NCBI GenBank assembly: GCA_036252795.1
Contig: DASYHY010000027.1
Coordinates: 1 to 22,254 of the forward strand
Reading direction: 5' to 3'
From: Aurantimonas sp036252795
GTDB taxonomy: Bacteria > Pseudomonadota > Alphaproteobacteria > Rhizobiales > Rhizobiaceae
DNA: 22,254 bases
Part shown: positions 15,400-22,254 of the stretch, in pieces
How the letters are laid out: every line of letters begins with the position of its first letter
How positions within the stretch are numbered: the first letter of the stretch is position 1
Translations under genes and position numbers: made by a program
Notes under the pieces: model-generated
What the model was told of the DNA's origin: nothing
The model's input: only the letters and a program-made list of their open reading frames with translations
Database searches by the model: none

Positions 15400-16680
15400 C
15401 TACCTGTAGAAATATTCGACGAGGAACATCGGGATGGCTGGCACGTAGGTGCAGATCAGGAGCACGAACAGCAGCACGCCGACAAAGGGCAGGTTGGCCT
15501 TCGACACTTCCCAGATATTCGCCTTGGCGATCGAGCAGGCGGTGATCAGCACCGAGGCGACCGGTGGGGTCTGCTGGCCGATGGCCAGGTTCAGCGTGAC
15601 CACGAGGCCGAAATGCACCGGGTCGATACCGGCCTGCTGGATCAGCGGGACGATCACTGGAACCACGAGGATGATGGCCGCGGCGGAGTGCAGGAAGAAG
15701 CCGATGATCAGGAAGAAGATGTTGAGGATCAGCAGGATAAGGTACTGATTTGAAGTGATGTCGAGAATGCCGGCGGCCAATTGCTGCGGAACGCGGGCCT
15801 GCGTCAGGAAGCTGCCCATCAGGATCGAGGCGGCGACCAGCAGCATCACGACCGCGGTCTGGATGCCGCCTTCCAGCATCGCCTGCTTGAGCTGGCGCCA
15901 GTCGACCTCGCGGTACCACATGCCGACCAGGATCGCCGCGACCACGGCGAGGCCTGCGCCCTCGGTGGCGGTGACGAAGCCGCCGAAGATGCCGCCGAGA
16001 ATGATCACCGGCAGCGAGAATGTCGGCAGCGCCTCGACGAAGGTTCTACGCAGCTGGCGGAGGTTGAAGGCCTCCTCCATCGGCAAATTGTACTTCACCG
16101 CGTAATAGTAGGCGACGCCCATCAGGCCGGCCGCTCCGATCAGGCCGGGCACGATGCCGGCGACGAAGAGCTGCTCGATGCTCGTGCCGGCGGCCACCGC
16201 GTAGAGGATCATCGGGATCGACGGCGGGATGATGATGGCGAGCGAGGCGGAGGACGAGGTGATCGCCGCAGCAAAGGGAGCCGGATAGCCGCGCTTCTTC
16301 ATCTCGGGGATGATGATCGAGCCCATGGCCGCGACGTCGGCCACCGCGGAGCCGGAGATCTCGGCGAAGAACAGCGAGACGCCGACATTGACCATCGCCA
16401 GGCCGCCCCGGACGAAGCCGATGACCGCGGATACGAACGCGATCAGCCGCCTGGTGATGCCGGTGGCGTTCATGATGGCGCCGGCCAGCACGAACATCGG
16501 GATGGCGATCAGCGAGAACGACCTTGCCCCGTTGTACATGTCGAGCGCGATGGTCACGAGCGCACCGGCGCCGTCGCTGAGGAAGATCGCGAGAACTGCC
16601 GACAGCGCCAGCGCGATGGCGATCGGCACGTTGATGCAGACCATCGCGACGAGCGCGATGAAGATCACGAACATCATCAT
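15400..16680 (-). CDS. dctM: TRAP transporter large permease subunit, DctM family (second system)
   Basis: A protein of 426 aa with about 12 membrane segments. Recognisable stretches are 'FSLIAIPMFVLAGAIMNATG' (55-74), 'GGLAMVNVGVSLFFAEISGS' (91-110), 'AAMGSIIIPEMKKRGY' (116-131) and 'AIIIPPSIPMILYAV' (147-161), typical of the C4-dicarboxylate-type DctM family. The first of three consecutive ATG codons overlaps the dctQ stop by 4 nt (ATGA). It is not closely similar to the DctM at 2445-3770: the permease motifs differ, so the two TRAP systems are not recent duplicates. It is followed 4 nt later by the crotonase gene. Confidence 0.96.
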   Translation of the reverse strand: MMMFVIFIALVAMVCINVPIAIALALSAVLAIFLSDGAGALVTIALDMYNGARSFSLIAIPMFVLAGAIMNATGITRRLIAFVSAVIGFVRGGLAMVNVGVSLFFAEISGSAVADVAAMGSIIIPEMKKRGYPAPFAAAITSSSASLAIIIPPSIPMILYAVAAGTSIEQLFVAGIVPGLIGAAGLMGVAYYYAVKYNLPMEEAFNLRQLRRTFVEALPTFSLPVIILGGIFGGFVTATEGAGLAVVAAILVGMWYREVDWRQLKQAMLEGGIQTAVVMLLVAASILMGSFLTQARVPQQLAAGILDITSNQYLILLILNIFFLIIGFFLHSAAAIILVVPVIVPLIQQAGIDPVHFGLVVTLNLAIGQQTPPVASVLITACSIAKANIWEVSKANLPFVGVLLFVLLICTYVPAIPMFLVEYFYR

Positions 16681-17210
16681 GGGTGATGGCCCTTGTCCGG
16701 AGAGGCGCCATGCGCCAACGGCGGGTGTTCGACCGAGCGTCCGGCCATCACGTCGCGCCAGTAGTCGGGGAAGCTCAGGATCTCGGCGACGATGAACAGG
16801 ACGGCGCCGATGGGGATGATCGACTGGGTGACGGCGACGGGGATCCAGGTGAGGCTCACGAGCTTCTCACCCTCGAGAATGTTCAAGACCTCCATTCCCG
16901 ACCAGGCGAGGATGGCGAAGAACAGGACCACCAGGATCTCGGAAGCGACGATTGCGACCTTGCGCGCCGACGGCGGCAGCGAGAGGAGCACGTCGTCGAA
17001 GCCGATGTGGCTGCGCTTCAGCGCGGCCAGCGCGGCACCGTAATAGGTGATCCAGGCGAGCAGGACGCCGGCGATCTCGTCATACCAGGAGAGCGATGCG
17101 CCCATCTTCCGGTAGACGACGGCCGCGACCACGACGACGGTCAGCCCGACCATCAGCGCAATCACTACCCAGGTGAGCAGTTCGCCCAGGACTCTCGCCA
17201 GCTGGCGCAA
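16677..17210 (-). CDS. dctQ: TRAP transporter small permease subunit, DctQ family (second system)
   Basis: A protein of 177 aa with four hydrophobic segments (about 10-33, 45-65, 85-107, 122-147) and a polar C-terminal tail. 'YDEIAGVLLAWITYYGAALA' (43-62) and 'HIGFDDVL' (68-75) are family features. The start is TTG at 17210, with GGAGG 5 nt upstream; a weak start codon may lower its output relative to DctP. A 116-bp gap carrying a strong hairpin separates it from dctP. Its stop overlaps the dctM start. Confidence 0.92.
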   Translation of the reverse strand: MRQLARVLGELLTWVVIALMVGLTVVVVAAVVYRKMGASLSWYDEIAGVLLAWITYYGAALAALKRSHIGFDDVLLSLPPSARKVAIVASEILVVLFFAILAWSGMEVLNILEGEKLVSLTWIPVAVTQSIIPIGAVLFIVAEILSFPDYWRDVMAGRSVEHPPLAHGASPDKGHHP

Positions 17211-17263
17211 TATCGCCTCCCGCGTCCCTCGGACGCCGTGTTGTCGTTTATGCTGGGGGATTC

Positions 17264-17295
17264 GAGCCGGCCGATCGCAGCGTATCGGCCGGCTC
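17264..17295 (-). promoter_or_regulatory. 12-bp perfect stem-loop between dctP and dctQ
   Basis: GAGCCGGCCGAT (17264-17275) and ATCGGCCGGCTC (17284-17295) are exact reverse complements around an 8-nt loop. On the minus (coding) strand the hairpin begins 31 nt after the dctP stop, and no T tract follows it, so it is not a standard terminator. A structure here would protect the 3' end of dctP mRNA or cause partial termination, giving more binding protein than membrane subunits. The hairpin is certain; its function is inferred from position. Confidence 0.7.
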
Positions 17296-17326
17296 CATCA
17301 GAAAGGACAGTATTGCCGGTGCGGGC

Positions 17327-18304
17327 TCAGGAGCCGGCGGCGAGCGCCTGGATGTCCTCGATCAGCTTCTGGCCGCCTTCGACCTGGGTGCCGAACTCCT
17401 CGTAGATCGGCGCGGAGGCCTCGATGAAGGCGTCCTTGTCGGCCTCGTTCACGGCAACGCCGGCTTCCTCGATCTTGCCGATGAGTTCGTCGTCCATCTG
17501 CTGCGAACGCTCATAGGCGAAGTCGCTCGCCTTGGTGGCGCAGTCTTGGATCACCGTCTGGAGTTCCTCGTCCCAGCCGTCCCAGTTCCGCGACGAGGTG
17601 GTGAGGAAGGCGGGCGAGTAGACATGCCCGGTCATCGACATGAACTTCTGCACTTCCTGGAACCGGCCCGAATAGATCTGGGCAAGCGGGTTTTCCTGGC
17701 CGTCGATGACGCCGGTCTGCAGCGCGGTGAACACTTCCGAGAAGGCCATCGGCGTCGGGTTGGCACCGTAGCTCTGGAACATCTTCACGCGCCACTCGCC
17801 CTTCGGCACGCGCAGCTTGATGCCCTGCAGGTCAGCCGGGACGTTGATCGGCTTGACGTTGTTGGTGACGTGGCGAAAGCCGTTCTCCCAGAAGCCGAGG
17901 ATCTGGTAGCCGCGGTCGCCCGCGGCGTCGACGAAGACGTCGCGCATCCCGTCGCGGACCTTCTTCATGTGGTCGCGGCTCTTGATCAGGTACGGCATCT
18001 CGAAGACGCCGAAGGTCGGCGAAACCGAGCTCATCACCGAGGAGGGGACAGAGAAGTCGATCTGGCCGAGCTTCAGCTTCTGCAGCATCTCCTCGTCGTT
18101 GCCGAGCTGCGAGGACCCGTAGGTCTGCACCGTGGCAAGGCCGCTGGCGCCGACGCATTCGGCGAAACTGTTGGCCACCGCCTCGTACAGCGATCCGGGG
18201 TCGCCGACATGGCCGAGGTCGAGGGTCTCCTGCGCCCCGGCGCCGACAGTCGGAGCGAACAGCGCCGCCGCGGCGACACCGAGCATCAATTTGCGTATCG
18301 TCAT
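17327..18304 (-). CDS. dctP: TRAP transporter substrate-binding protein, DctP family (second system)
   Basis: A protein of 325 aa. The start at 18304 is chosen because GGAGG lies 7 nt upstream, and the in-frame ATG 15 nt earlier would bury that site. The N-terminus is a Sec signal peptide with a hydrophobic core at 7-22 and cleavage near residue 24 (GAQ). The mature protein is a two-domain periplasmic receptor: 'GHVGDPGSLYEAVANSFA' (31-48), 'GSSQLGNDEEMLQKLKLGQI' (63-82), the ligand arginine in 'IKLRVPKGEW' (Arg165), and 'ALQTGVIDGQENPL' (194-207), where Asn205 usually contacts the ligand carboxylate. It therefore should bind an organic acid; which one is not readable, though a 2-hydroxy or CoA-activatable acid would suit the operon. 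Not closely related to the TakP-like receptor at 4303-5385. Confidence 0.95.
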   Translation of the reverse strand: MTIRKLMLGVAAAALFAPTVGAGAQETLDLGHVGDPGSLYEAVANSFAECVGASGLATVQTYGSSQLGNDEEMLQKLKLGQIDFSVPSSVMSSVSPTFGVFEMPYLIKSRDHMKKVRDGMRDVFVDAAGDRGYQILGFWENGFRHVTNNVKPINVPADLQGIKLRVPKGEWRVKMFQSYGANPTPMAFSEVFTALQTGVIDGQENPLAQIYSGRFQEVQKFMSMTGHVYSPAFLTTSSRNWDGWDEELQTVIQDCATKASDFAYERSQQMDDELIGKIEEAGVAVNEADKDAFIEASAPIYEEFGTQVEGGQKLIEDIQALAAGS

Positions 18305-18365
18305 TGGTCTTCCTCCCATTTGTCGTTGGCGGGCGGCTCCTCAACCGCCCGGTCGTCTTCTCCGC

Positions 18366-19562
18366 CTATTCCGCCGCCTGGCGGGCCTCCGCCGGTGCTG
18401 CCGCCGCGAGTACCTCCATCGCCGCGTCGACACCGCCGGACCGGCACTTCACCCCCGCCAGCTTCAGCCCCATCTCGACGCCTCCCAGCGTTCCGACGAG
18501 CGTCAGGTCGTTGAAGTCACCAAGGTGCCCGATCCGGAAGATCCTGTCAGCCAGCTTCGACAGGCCGGCACCGAGCGACATGTCGAAGCGCTCGAGGATG
18601 ATCTTGCGAAGCGCGTCCGCACCCTTGCCTTCCGGCATGAGGACAGCGGTCAGGACGCCGGAGTGATCCGCCGGATCGGCGCAGAGCACCTCCAGGCCCC
18701 AGGCCTCCACGGCTGCCCTGGTCGCCGCCGCGTGGCGCTGGTGCCGGGCGAAGACGTTCTCGAGCCCTTCCTCCTCCAGCATTTCCAGTGCCGCATCGAG
18801 GCCATAGAGCAGGTTGGTGGCAGGGGTCGACGGGAAGAACCCGTTCGGGTTCATCGCCAGCATCTCGTCCCAGGCCCAGTAGGAGCGCGGCAGCTTCGCG
18901 CCGGCCTGGGCGGCGATCGCCTTGTCCGACACCGCGTTGAAGGAGAGGCCGGGCGGGAGCATCAACCCCTTCTGCGAACCGCTGACCGTCACGTCGACGC
19001 CCCACTCGTCGTGGCGGTAGTCGATCGAGGCGAGCGAGGAGATCGTGTCGACCAGGAACAGGGCCGGGTGGCCCGCCGCATCGATCGCCTTGCGGATGTC
19101 CGCGATGGGCGAGACGCAGCCGGTCGAGGTCTCGTTGTGGACGACGCACACCGCCTTGATCTCGTGACCCGAGTCGGCCTTCAGCCGCTTGCCGATGGCC
19201 GCGGCATCAGCGCCGTGGCGCCAGTCGCCTTCGATGAACTCCGTGCGGAGGCCGAGCCGTTCGGCCAGCTTCTTCCACAGCGAGGCGAAGTGGCCGGTCT
19301 CGTACATCAGCACGAGGTCGCCGGGCGACAGCGTATTCACCAGCGCGGCTTCCCATGCGCCGGTCCCGGATCCCGGATAGATCACCACCGGGTTGGTCGT
19401 CTTGAAGACGCTGCGTATGCCGGTGAGCACGCGCTTCGCCATCGCCTGGAACTGCGGCCCGCGGTGGTCGATCGTCGGCATGTCCATGGCCCGCAGCACG
19501 CGGTCGGGAACGTTGGTGGGCCCTGGAATCTGCAGAAAATGCCGGCCGGCTCGGTAAGTCAC
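18366..19562 (-). CDS. sgaA: Serine-glyoxylate aminotransferase (class V PLP enzyme)
   Basis: A protein of 398 aa. The start is GTG at 19562, with GGGGGAG 8 nt upstream, giving the usual N-terminus MTYRAGRHFLQIPGPTNVP; an upstream ATG at 19622 is open but has no such support. The enzyme transfers the amino group of serine to glyoxylate, giving hydroxypyruvate and glycine, as in the serine cycle and photorespiration. Marks are 'PTIDHRGPQF' (29-38), 'IYPGSGTGAWEAALVNTLSP' (61-80), 'VHNETSTGCVSPI' (141-153) and the PLP lysine in 'VTVSGSQKGLMLPPGLSF' (Lys198). Close relatives also use alanine (alanine-glyoxylate or serine-pyruvate aminotransferase). It is the promoter-proximal gene of the operon, 61 nt before dctP. 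Confidence 0.93.
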   Translation of the reverse strand: MTYRAGRHFLQIPGPTNVPDRVLRAMDMPTIDHRGPQFQAMAKRVLTGIRSVFKTTNPVVIYPGSGTGAWEAALVNTLSPGDLVLMYETGHFASLWKKLAERLGLRTEFIEGDWRHGADAAAIGKRLKADSGHEIKAVCVVHNETSTGCVSPIADIRKAIDAAGHPALFLVDTISSLASIDYRHDEWGVDVTVSGSQKGLMLPPGLSFNAVSDKAIAAQAGAKLPRSYWAWDEMLAMNPNGFFPSTPATNLLYGLDAALEMLEEEGLENVFARHQRHAAATRAAVEAWGLEVLCADPADHSGVLTAVLMPEGKGADALRKIILERFDMSLGAGLSKLADRIFRIGHLGDFNDLTLVGTLGGVEMGLKLAGVKCRSGGVDAAMEVLAAAAPAEARQAAE

Positions 19563-19648
19563 TGTGACGTCTCCCCCGGGATCGGGACGCTTCGCCGCGG
19601 CCCGTCCCCCTGTCTGTTCCACGCTCTTGCCGGCGCGATCGTTTTGCG

Positions 19649-19683
19649 ATCCAATTGGATTATGAATTCATTATGCGTGTCAA
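19649..19683 (-). promoter_or_regulatory. Probable sgaA-operon promoter with two overlapping palindromes
   Basis: In the 173-bp divergent gap, the minus strand has a consensus -35 box TTGACA (19683-19678) followed after 18 nt by TCCAAT (19659-19654), a 4/6 match to -10. Spacer and -10 are covered by two perfect palindromes, ATGAATTCAT (19662-19671) and ATCCAATTGGAT (19649-19660), in an AT-rich island within otherwise very GC-rich DNA. That is where a repressor would block the promoter, and the site could also control the divergent plus-strand gene. The palindromes are certain; promoter and operator roles are inferred. Confidence 0.5.
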
Positions 19684-19735
19684 GCGGGCAGCGAGCTTAT
19701 AGCTGCAGAGATCGCTGCAGAGGGAGCCGGACGAG

Positions 19736-22254
19736 ATGGGGGAGATGATGCGTCTGGGGCTGGCGCGCCGGCTGTCGCGCGAGATTACCGGGGAGGTGCA
19801 TCTCGACCGGTTCACCCGCGGTCGCTACGCCACCGATGCCTCGATCTACCAGATCATGCCGGCGGGGGTCGTGGTGGCCCGGACGACGGAGGACGTGGCG
19901 GCGGCGCTGGATGCGGCCCGGGAAGAGCGGCTTCCCCTGACCATGCGCGGCGGCGGCACCTCCCAGTGCGGCCAGACGGTCAATTCGGGGTTGATCATCG
20001 ATACGTCCAAATACCTGAACCGCCTGCTCGAACTCGACGTCGCCGGACGCCGTGCGCTGGTGGAGCCGGGCATCGTCCTCGACGACCTGAACCGGCTCCT
20101 CAAGCCGCACGGCCTTTGGTTTCCCGTCGACGTCTCGACCGCGTCGCGAGCGACGATCGGGGGCATGGTCGGCAACAATTCCTGTGGCGCGCGATCGTTG
20201 CGCTACGGCACGACGCGCGACAACGTCATCGCCATCGACGCCATCCTCGCCGACGGCACCCCGGGTCGATTCGGGCGGCTCGACCAGGATGCGAGAGGCG
20301 AGCCGCCGCGCGACCTCGTCGCCGCCATGCTGGCGCTCGGGCGGCGGGAGGCGGAGGAGATCGCCCGCCGCTTTCCGGCGGTGCAGCGCCGGGTGGGAGG
20401 CTACAATCTCGATGCGCTGACGCCGGCCTTCGAGCCGGTCAACCTGGCGCATCTGCTGGTCGGCTCGGAAGGCACGCTCGGCATCTCGACTGCCATCGAG
20501 ATCGCCCTGTCGCCGCTGCCGAAGCCGACGAAGCTGCTGGGCGCCTGCCATTTCCCGACCTTCCGCGCGGCCATGGAGGCGGCGCAGCACCTCGTGGCGC
20601 TGAAGCCGACCTCGGTGGAGCTGGTCGATGCGACGATGATCGGGCTCGCCCGCCGCATCGACATGTTCGTGCCGACGCTGGAGGCCTTCGTCGAGGGCGA
20701 CCCGGCGGCGCTGCTCCTGGTCGAGTTCGCCGACGATCCGGACGAGAACGCGGCCAAGATGGCGGCGCTCGAGGAGACGATGGGGGACCTCGGCTACGGG
20801 TTCGGGCGCGGCGGAGCGCATGAAGGCGGCGTGGTCGCGGTGGCGGACCTGAAGCTGCAAGCGGCCATCGCCGAGTTGCGGGCGGCCGGCCTCAACATCA
20901 TGATGTCGATGAAGGAGGAAGGCAAACCGGTCTCCTTCGTCGAGGACTGCGCCGTACCGCTGGAGCATCTCGCCGACTACACGGACCGGCTGACGGCGAT
21001 CTTCGAGAAGCACGGCACGCGCGGCACCTGGTACGCCCATGCCTCGGAAGGCTGTCTGCACGTGCGGCCGGTCCTCAACATCAAGCTCGACAAGGACGTG
21101 CGGGCGATGCGCGCGATCGCCGAGGAGGCGTTCGCGATGGTGCGCGAGTACAAGGGATCGCATTCCGGCGAGCATGGCGACGGCATCGTACGCTCTGAGT
21201 TCCACGAGCAGATGTTCGGCAGCCGCATCGTCGGCGCCTTCGAGGAGGTCAAGGCCGCCTTCGACCCGGAGAACCGGCTCAATCCCGGCAAGATCGTCGC
21301 GGCGCCCCGGATGGATGACCGCGACCTGATGCGCTACCCGCCGGGCTACGCGGTCGCGGATTTGCCGACCGGCTTTGACTGGTCGGCCTGGCCCGGCGCG
21401 TCGGGCGGCCTGCAGGGCGCCGTCGAGATGTGCAACAACAACGGCGCCTGCCGGAAATCCGCTGGCGCCGTGATGTGCCCCAGCTACCGCGTCACCCGCA
21501 ACGAGCGGGACGTCACGCGCGGGCGGGCCAACACGCTGCGGCTGGCGCTATCGGGCCAGCTTGGTCCCGACGCGCTCCTCTCGGACGGGATGGCCGAGAC
21601 GCTGCAGCTCTGCGTCTCCTGCAAGGCCTGCCGCCGCGAATGCCCGACGGGCGTCGACATGGCGAAGATGAAGAGCGAGGTGCTCTACCAGCGCGGCAAG
21701 GCGAAGGGATACTCGCTGAAGGATCGGCTGATCGCCGGCCTGCCGCGCTACGCCCCGATGGCGGCGCGGCTGTCGGCACTCGCCAACCTCCGCGATCGGA
21801 TTCCGGCGTTGGCGGTGCTGTCGGAACGGCTGTTCGGGCTGTCCCGGCGCCGTTCGCTGCCGCACTTCCGGCGCGACTGGTTCCGCGATGCGGAAGGCGC
21901 GGTGGCGGGACGGCCTTCGGCGACGCGCGGCGTCGTGCTGTTCGCCGACACGTTCGGCCGGTGGTTCGACCCCGAGACGCTGCGGGCGGCGGTCCGCGTG
22001 CTGGAGGCGGCCGGCTACGCCGTGAAGACGGCCGAAGCCCCCGAAGGCGGGCGAGCGCTCTGCTGCGGGCGAACCTATCTCGCCGCCGGCATGCTCGACC
22101 GGGCGAAGGCGGAGGCCGAGCGCACCATCGAAGCGCTTCTGCCGGAGATCGACCGGGGCTGGAGCGTCGTCGGCCTGGAGCCCTCCTGCATCCTCACCCT
22201 CAGGGACGAGTTCCTCGCCCTGGTGCCGGGGGAGGCGGCGCAGCGCGTCGCCGC
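19736..22254 (+). CDS. FAD- and Fe-S-binding dehydrogenase (glycolate/D-lactate/D-2-hydroxyacid type), 3' truncated by window
   Basis: The first 839 codons lie in the window; the frame is open at the right edge. The family is about 950-1000 aa, so roughly 100-150 residues are missing. The start ATG at 19736 has AGGGAG 9 nt upstream. Domains in order: an FAD-binding (PCMH) domain at about 40-260 with 'RGGGTSQCGQ' (71-80) and 'GGMVGNNSCGARS' (142-154); an FAD-oxidase C-terminal domain at about 270-530, including 'GSHSGEHGDGIVRSEF' and 'FDPENRLNPGKI'; a ferredoxin-like part with Cys566, 572, 581 and Cys626, 629, 632, 636 (CxxCxxCxxxCP); then a CCG domain with Cys776-777 and Cys818. This is a GlcD-GlcF-like fusion, as in YdiJ-type enzymes, oxidising a D-2-hydroxy acid to a 2-oxo acid and passing electrons to quinone or another carrier. 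Divergent from sgaA, which makes glycolate to glyoxylate the natural guess; D-lactate or D-2-hydroxyglutarate remain possible. Confidence 0.93.
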   Translation, partial: MGEMMRLGLARRLSREITGEVHLDRFTRGRYATDASIYQIMPAGVVVARTTEDVAAALDAAREERLPLTMRGGGTSQCGQTVNSGLIIDTSKYLNRLLELDVAGRRALVEPGIVLDDLNRLLKPHGLWFPVDVSTASRATIGGMVGNNSCGARSLRYGTTRDNVIAIDAILADGTPGRFGRLDQDARGEPPRDLVAAMLALGRREAEEIARRFPAVQRRVGGYNLDALTPAFEPVNLAHLLVGSEGTLGISTAIEIALSPLPKPTKLLGACHFPTFRAAMEAAQHLVALKPTSVELVDATMIGLARRIDMFVPTLEAFVEGDPAALLLVEFADDPDENAAKMAALEETMGDLGYGFGRGGAHEGGVVAVADLKLQAAIAELRAAGLNIMMSMKEEGKPVSFVEDCAVPLEHLADYTDRLTAIFEKHGTRGTWYAHASEGCLHVRPVLNIKLDKDVRAMRAIAEEAFAMVREYKGSHSGEHGDGIVRSEFHEQMFGSRIVGAFEEVKAAFDPENRLNPGKIVAAPRMDDRDLMRYPPGYAVADLPTGFDWSAWPGASGGLQGAVEMCNNNGACRKSAGAVMCPSYRVTRNERDVTRGRANTLRLALSGQLGPDALLSDGMAETLQLCVSCKACRRECPTGVDMAKMKSEVLYQRGKAKGYSLKDRLIAGLPRYAPMAARLSALANLRDRIPALAVLSERLFGLSRRRSLPHFRRDWFRDAEGAVAGRPSATRGVVLFADTFGRWFDPETLRAAVRVLEAAGYAVKTAEAPEGGRALCCGRTYLAAGMLDRAKAEAERTIEALLPEIDRGWSVVGLEPSCILTLRDEFLALVPGEAAQRVA

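Noticed and set aside
19702..19722. Direct repeat GCTGCAGAG twice at 12-bp spacing just before the dehydrogenase start
   Set aside because: Two short copies only. They may be regulator half-sites, but nothing distinguishes them from chance, and the second runs into the ribosome binding site.
19697..21205. A 502-codon minus-strand open frame opposite the FAD/Fe-S dehydrogenase
   Set aside because: The plus strand carries a complete FAD domain with intact motifs. The antisense product is a low-complexity Arg/His-rich shadow.
1..22254. Search for insertion sequences, integrases, tRNA attachment sites, CRISPR arrays and defence genes
   Set aside because: No transposase or integrase motif, terminal repeats, regularly spaced repeats or tRNA cloverleaf were seen. 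Gene content and codon use look uniform, so there is no sign of recent transfer.

Overview
The window is a GC-rich piece of bacterial chromosome, most likely from an alphaproteobacterium of the Hyphomicrobiales (Rhizobiales) type. The grounds are the very high third-position GC, two TRAP transporters, a TolA-like periplasmic protein of alphaproteobacterial style, and a serine-glyoxylate aminotransferase close to the Methylobacterium SgaA type. I cannot name the genus. There are 17 protein genes, two of them cut by the window edges. I see no tRNA or rRNA gene, mobile element or CRISPR array.

Layout. (1) 1-853, plus strand: the tail of a protein with repeats of the kind found in RTX-type calcium-binding proteins, a clear intrinsic terminator, and a small exported TolA-C-like protein. 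(2) 854-5385, minus strand: a tight operon dctP-dctQ-dctM-ggt, made of a TakP-like TRAP importer followed 4 nt later by a gamma-glutamyltransferase-family enzyme. (3) 5671-7603, minus strand: a two-HKD phospholipase D/cardiolipin synthase and a YqaA membrane protein. (4) 7634-19562, minus strand: a nearly unbroken 12-kb run, in transcription order sgaA, dctP, dctQ, dctM, crotonase, CaiB-type CoA-transferase, SHMT-like PLP enzyme, gcvT, gcvH, gcvP. (5) 19736 to the end, plus strand: a divergent, truncated FAD plus Fe-S dehydrogenase of the glycolate/D-lactate/D-2-hydroxyglutarate type. The 173-bp divergent gap carries a TTGACA box and two palindromes.

How the genes may work together (inference). 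Region 4-5 looks like a C2/glyoxylate salvage unit resembling the photorespiratory cycle. A 2-hydroxy acid is taken up by the TRAP system and oxidised by the FAD/Fe-S enzyme. Glyoxylate is aminated by SgaA with serine as donor, giving glycine and hydroxypyruvate. Glycine is cleaved by GcvTHP; the L-protein is not in the window. The SHMT-like protein sits where a serine-forming SHMT would be expected, but it lacks several SHMT catalytic residues. The crotonase lacks both hydratase glutamates. Together with the CoA-transferase, these imply an additional CoA-ester branch and a substrate I cannot identify. This divergent PLP enzyme and atypical crotonase, embedded in a TRAP-glycine cleavage operon, are the most interesting content of the window.
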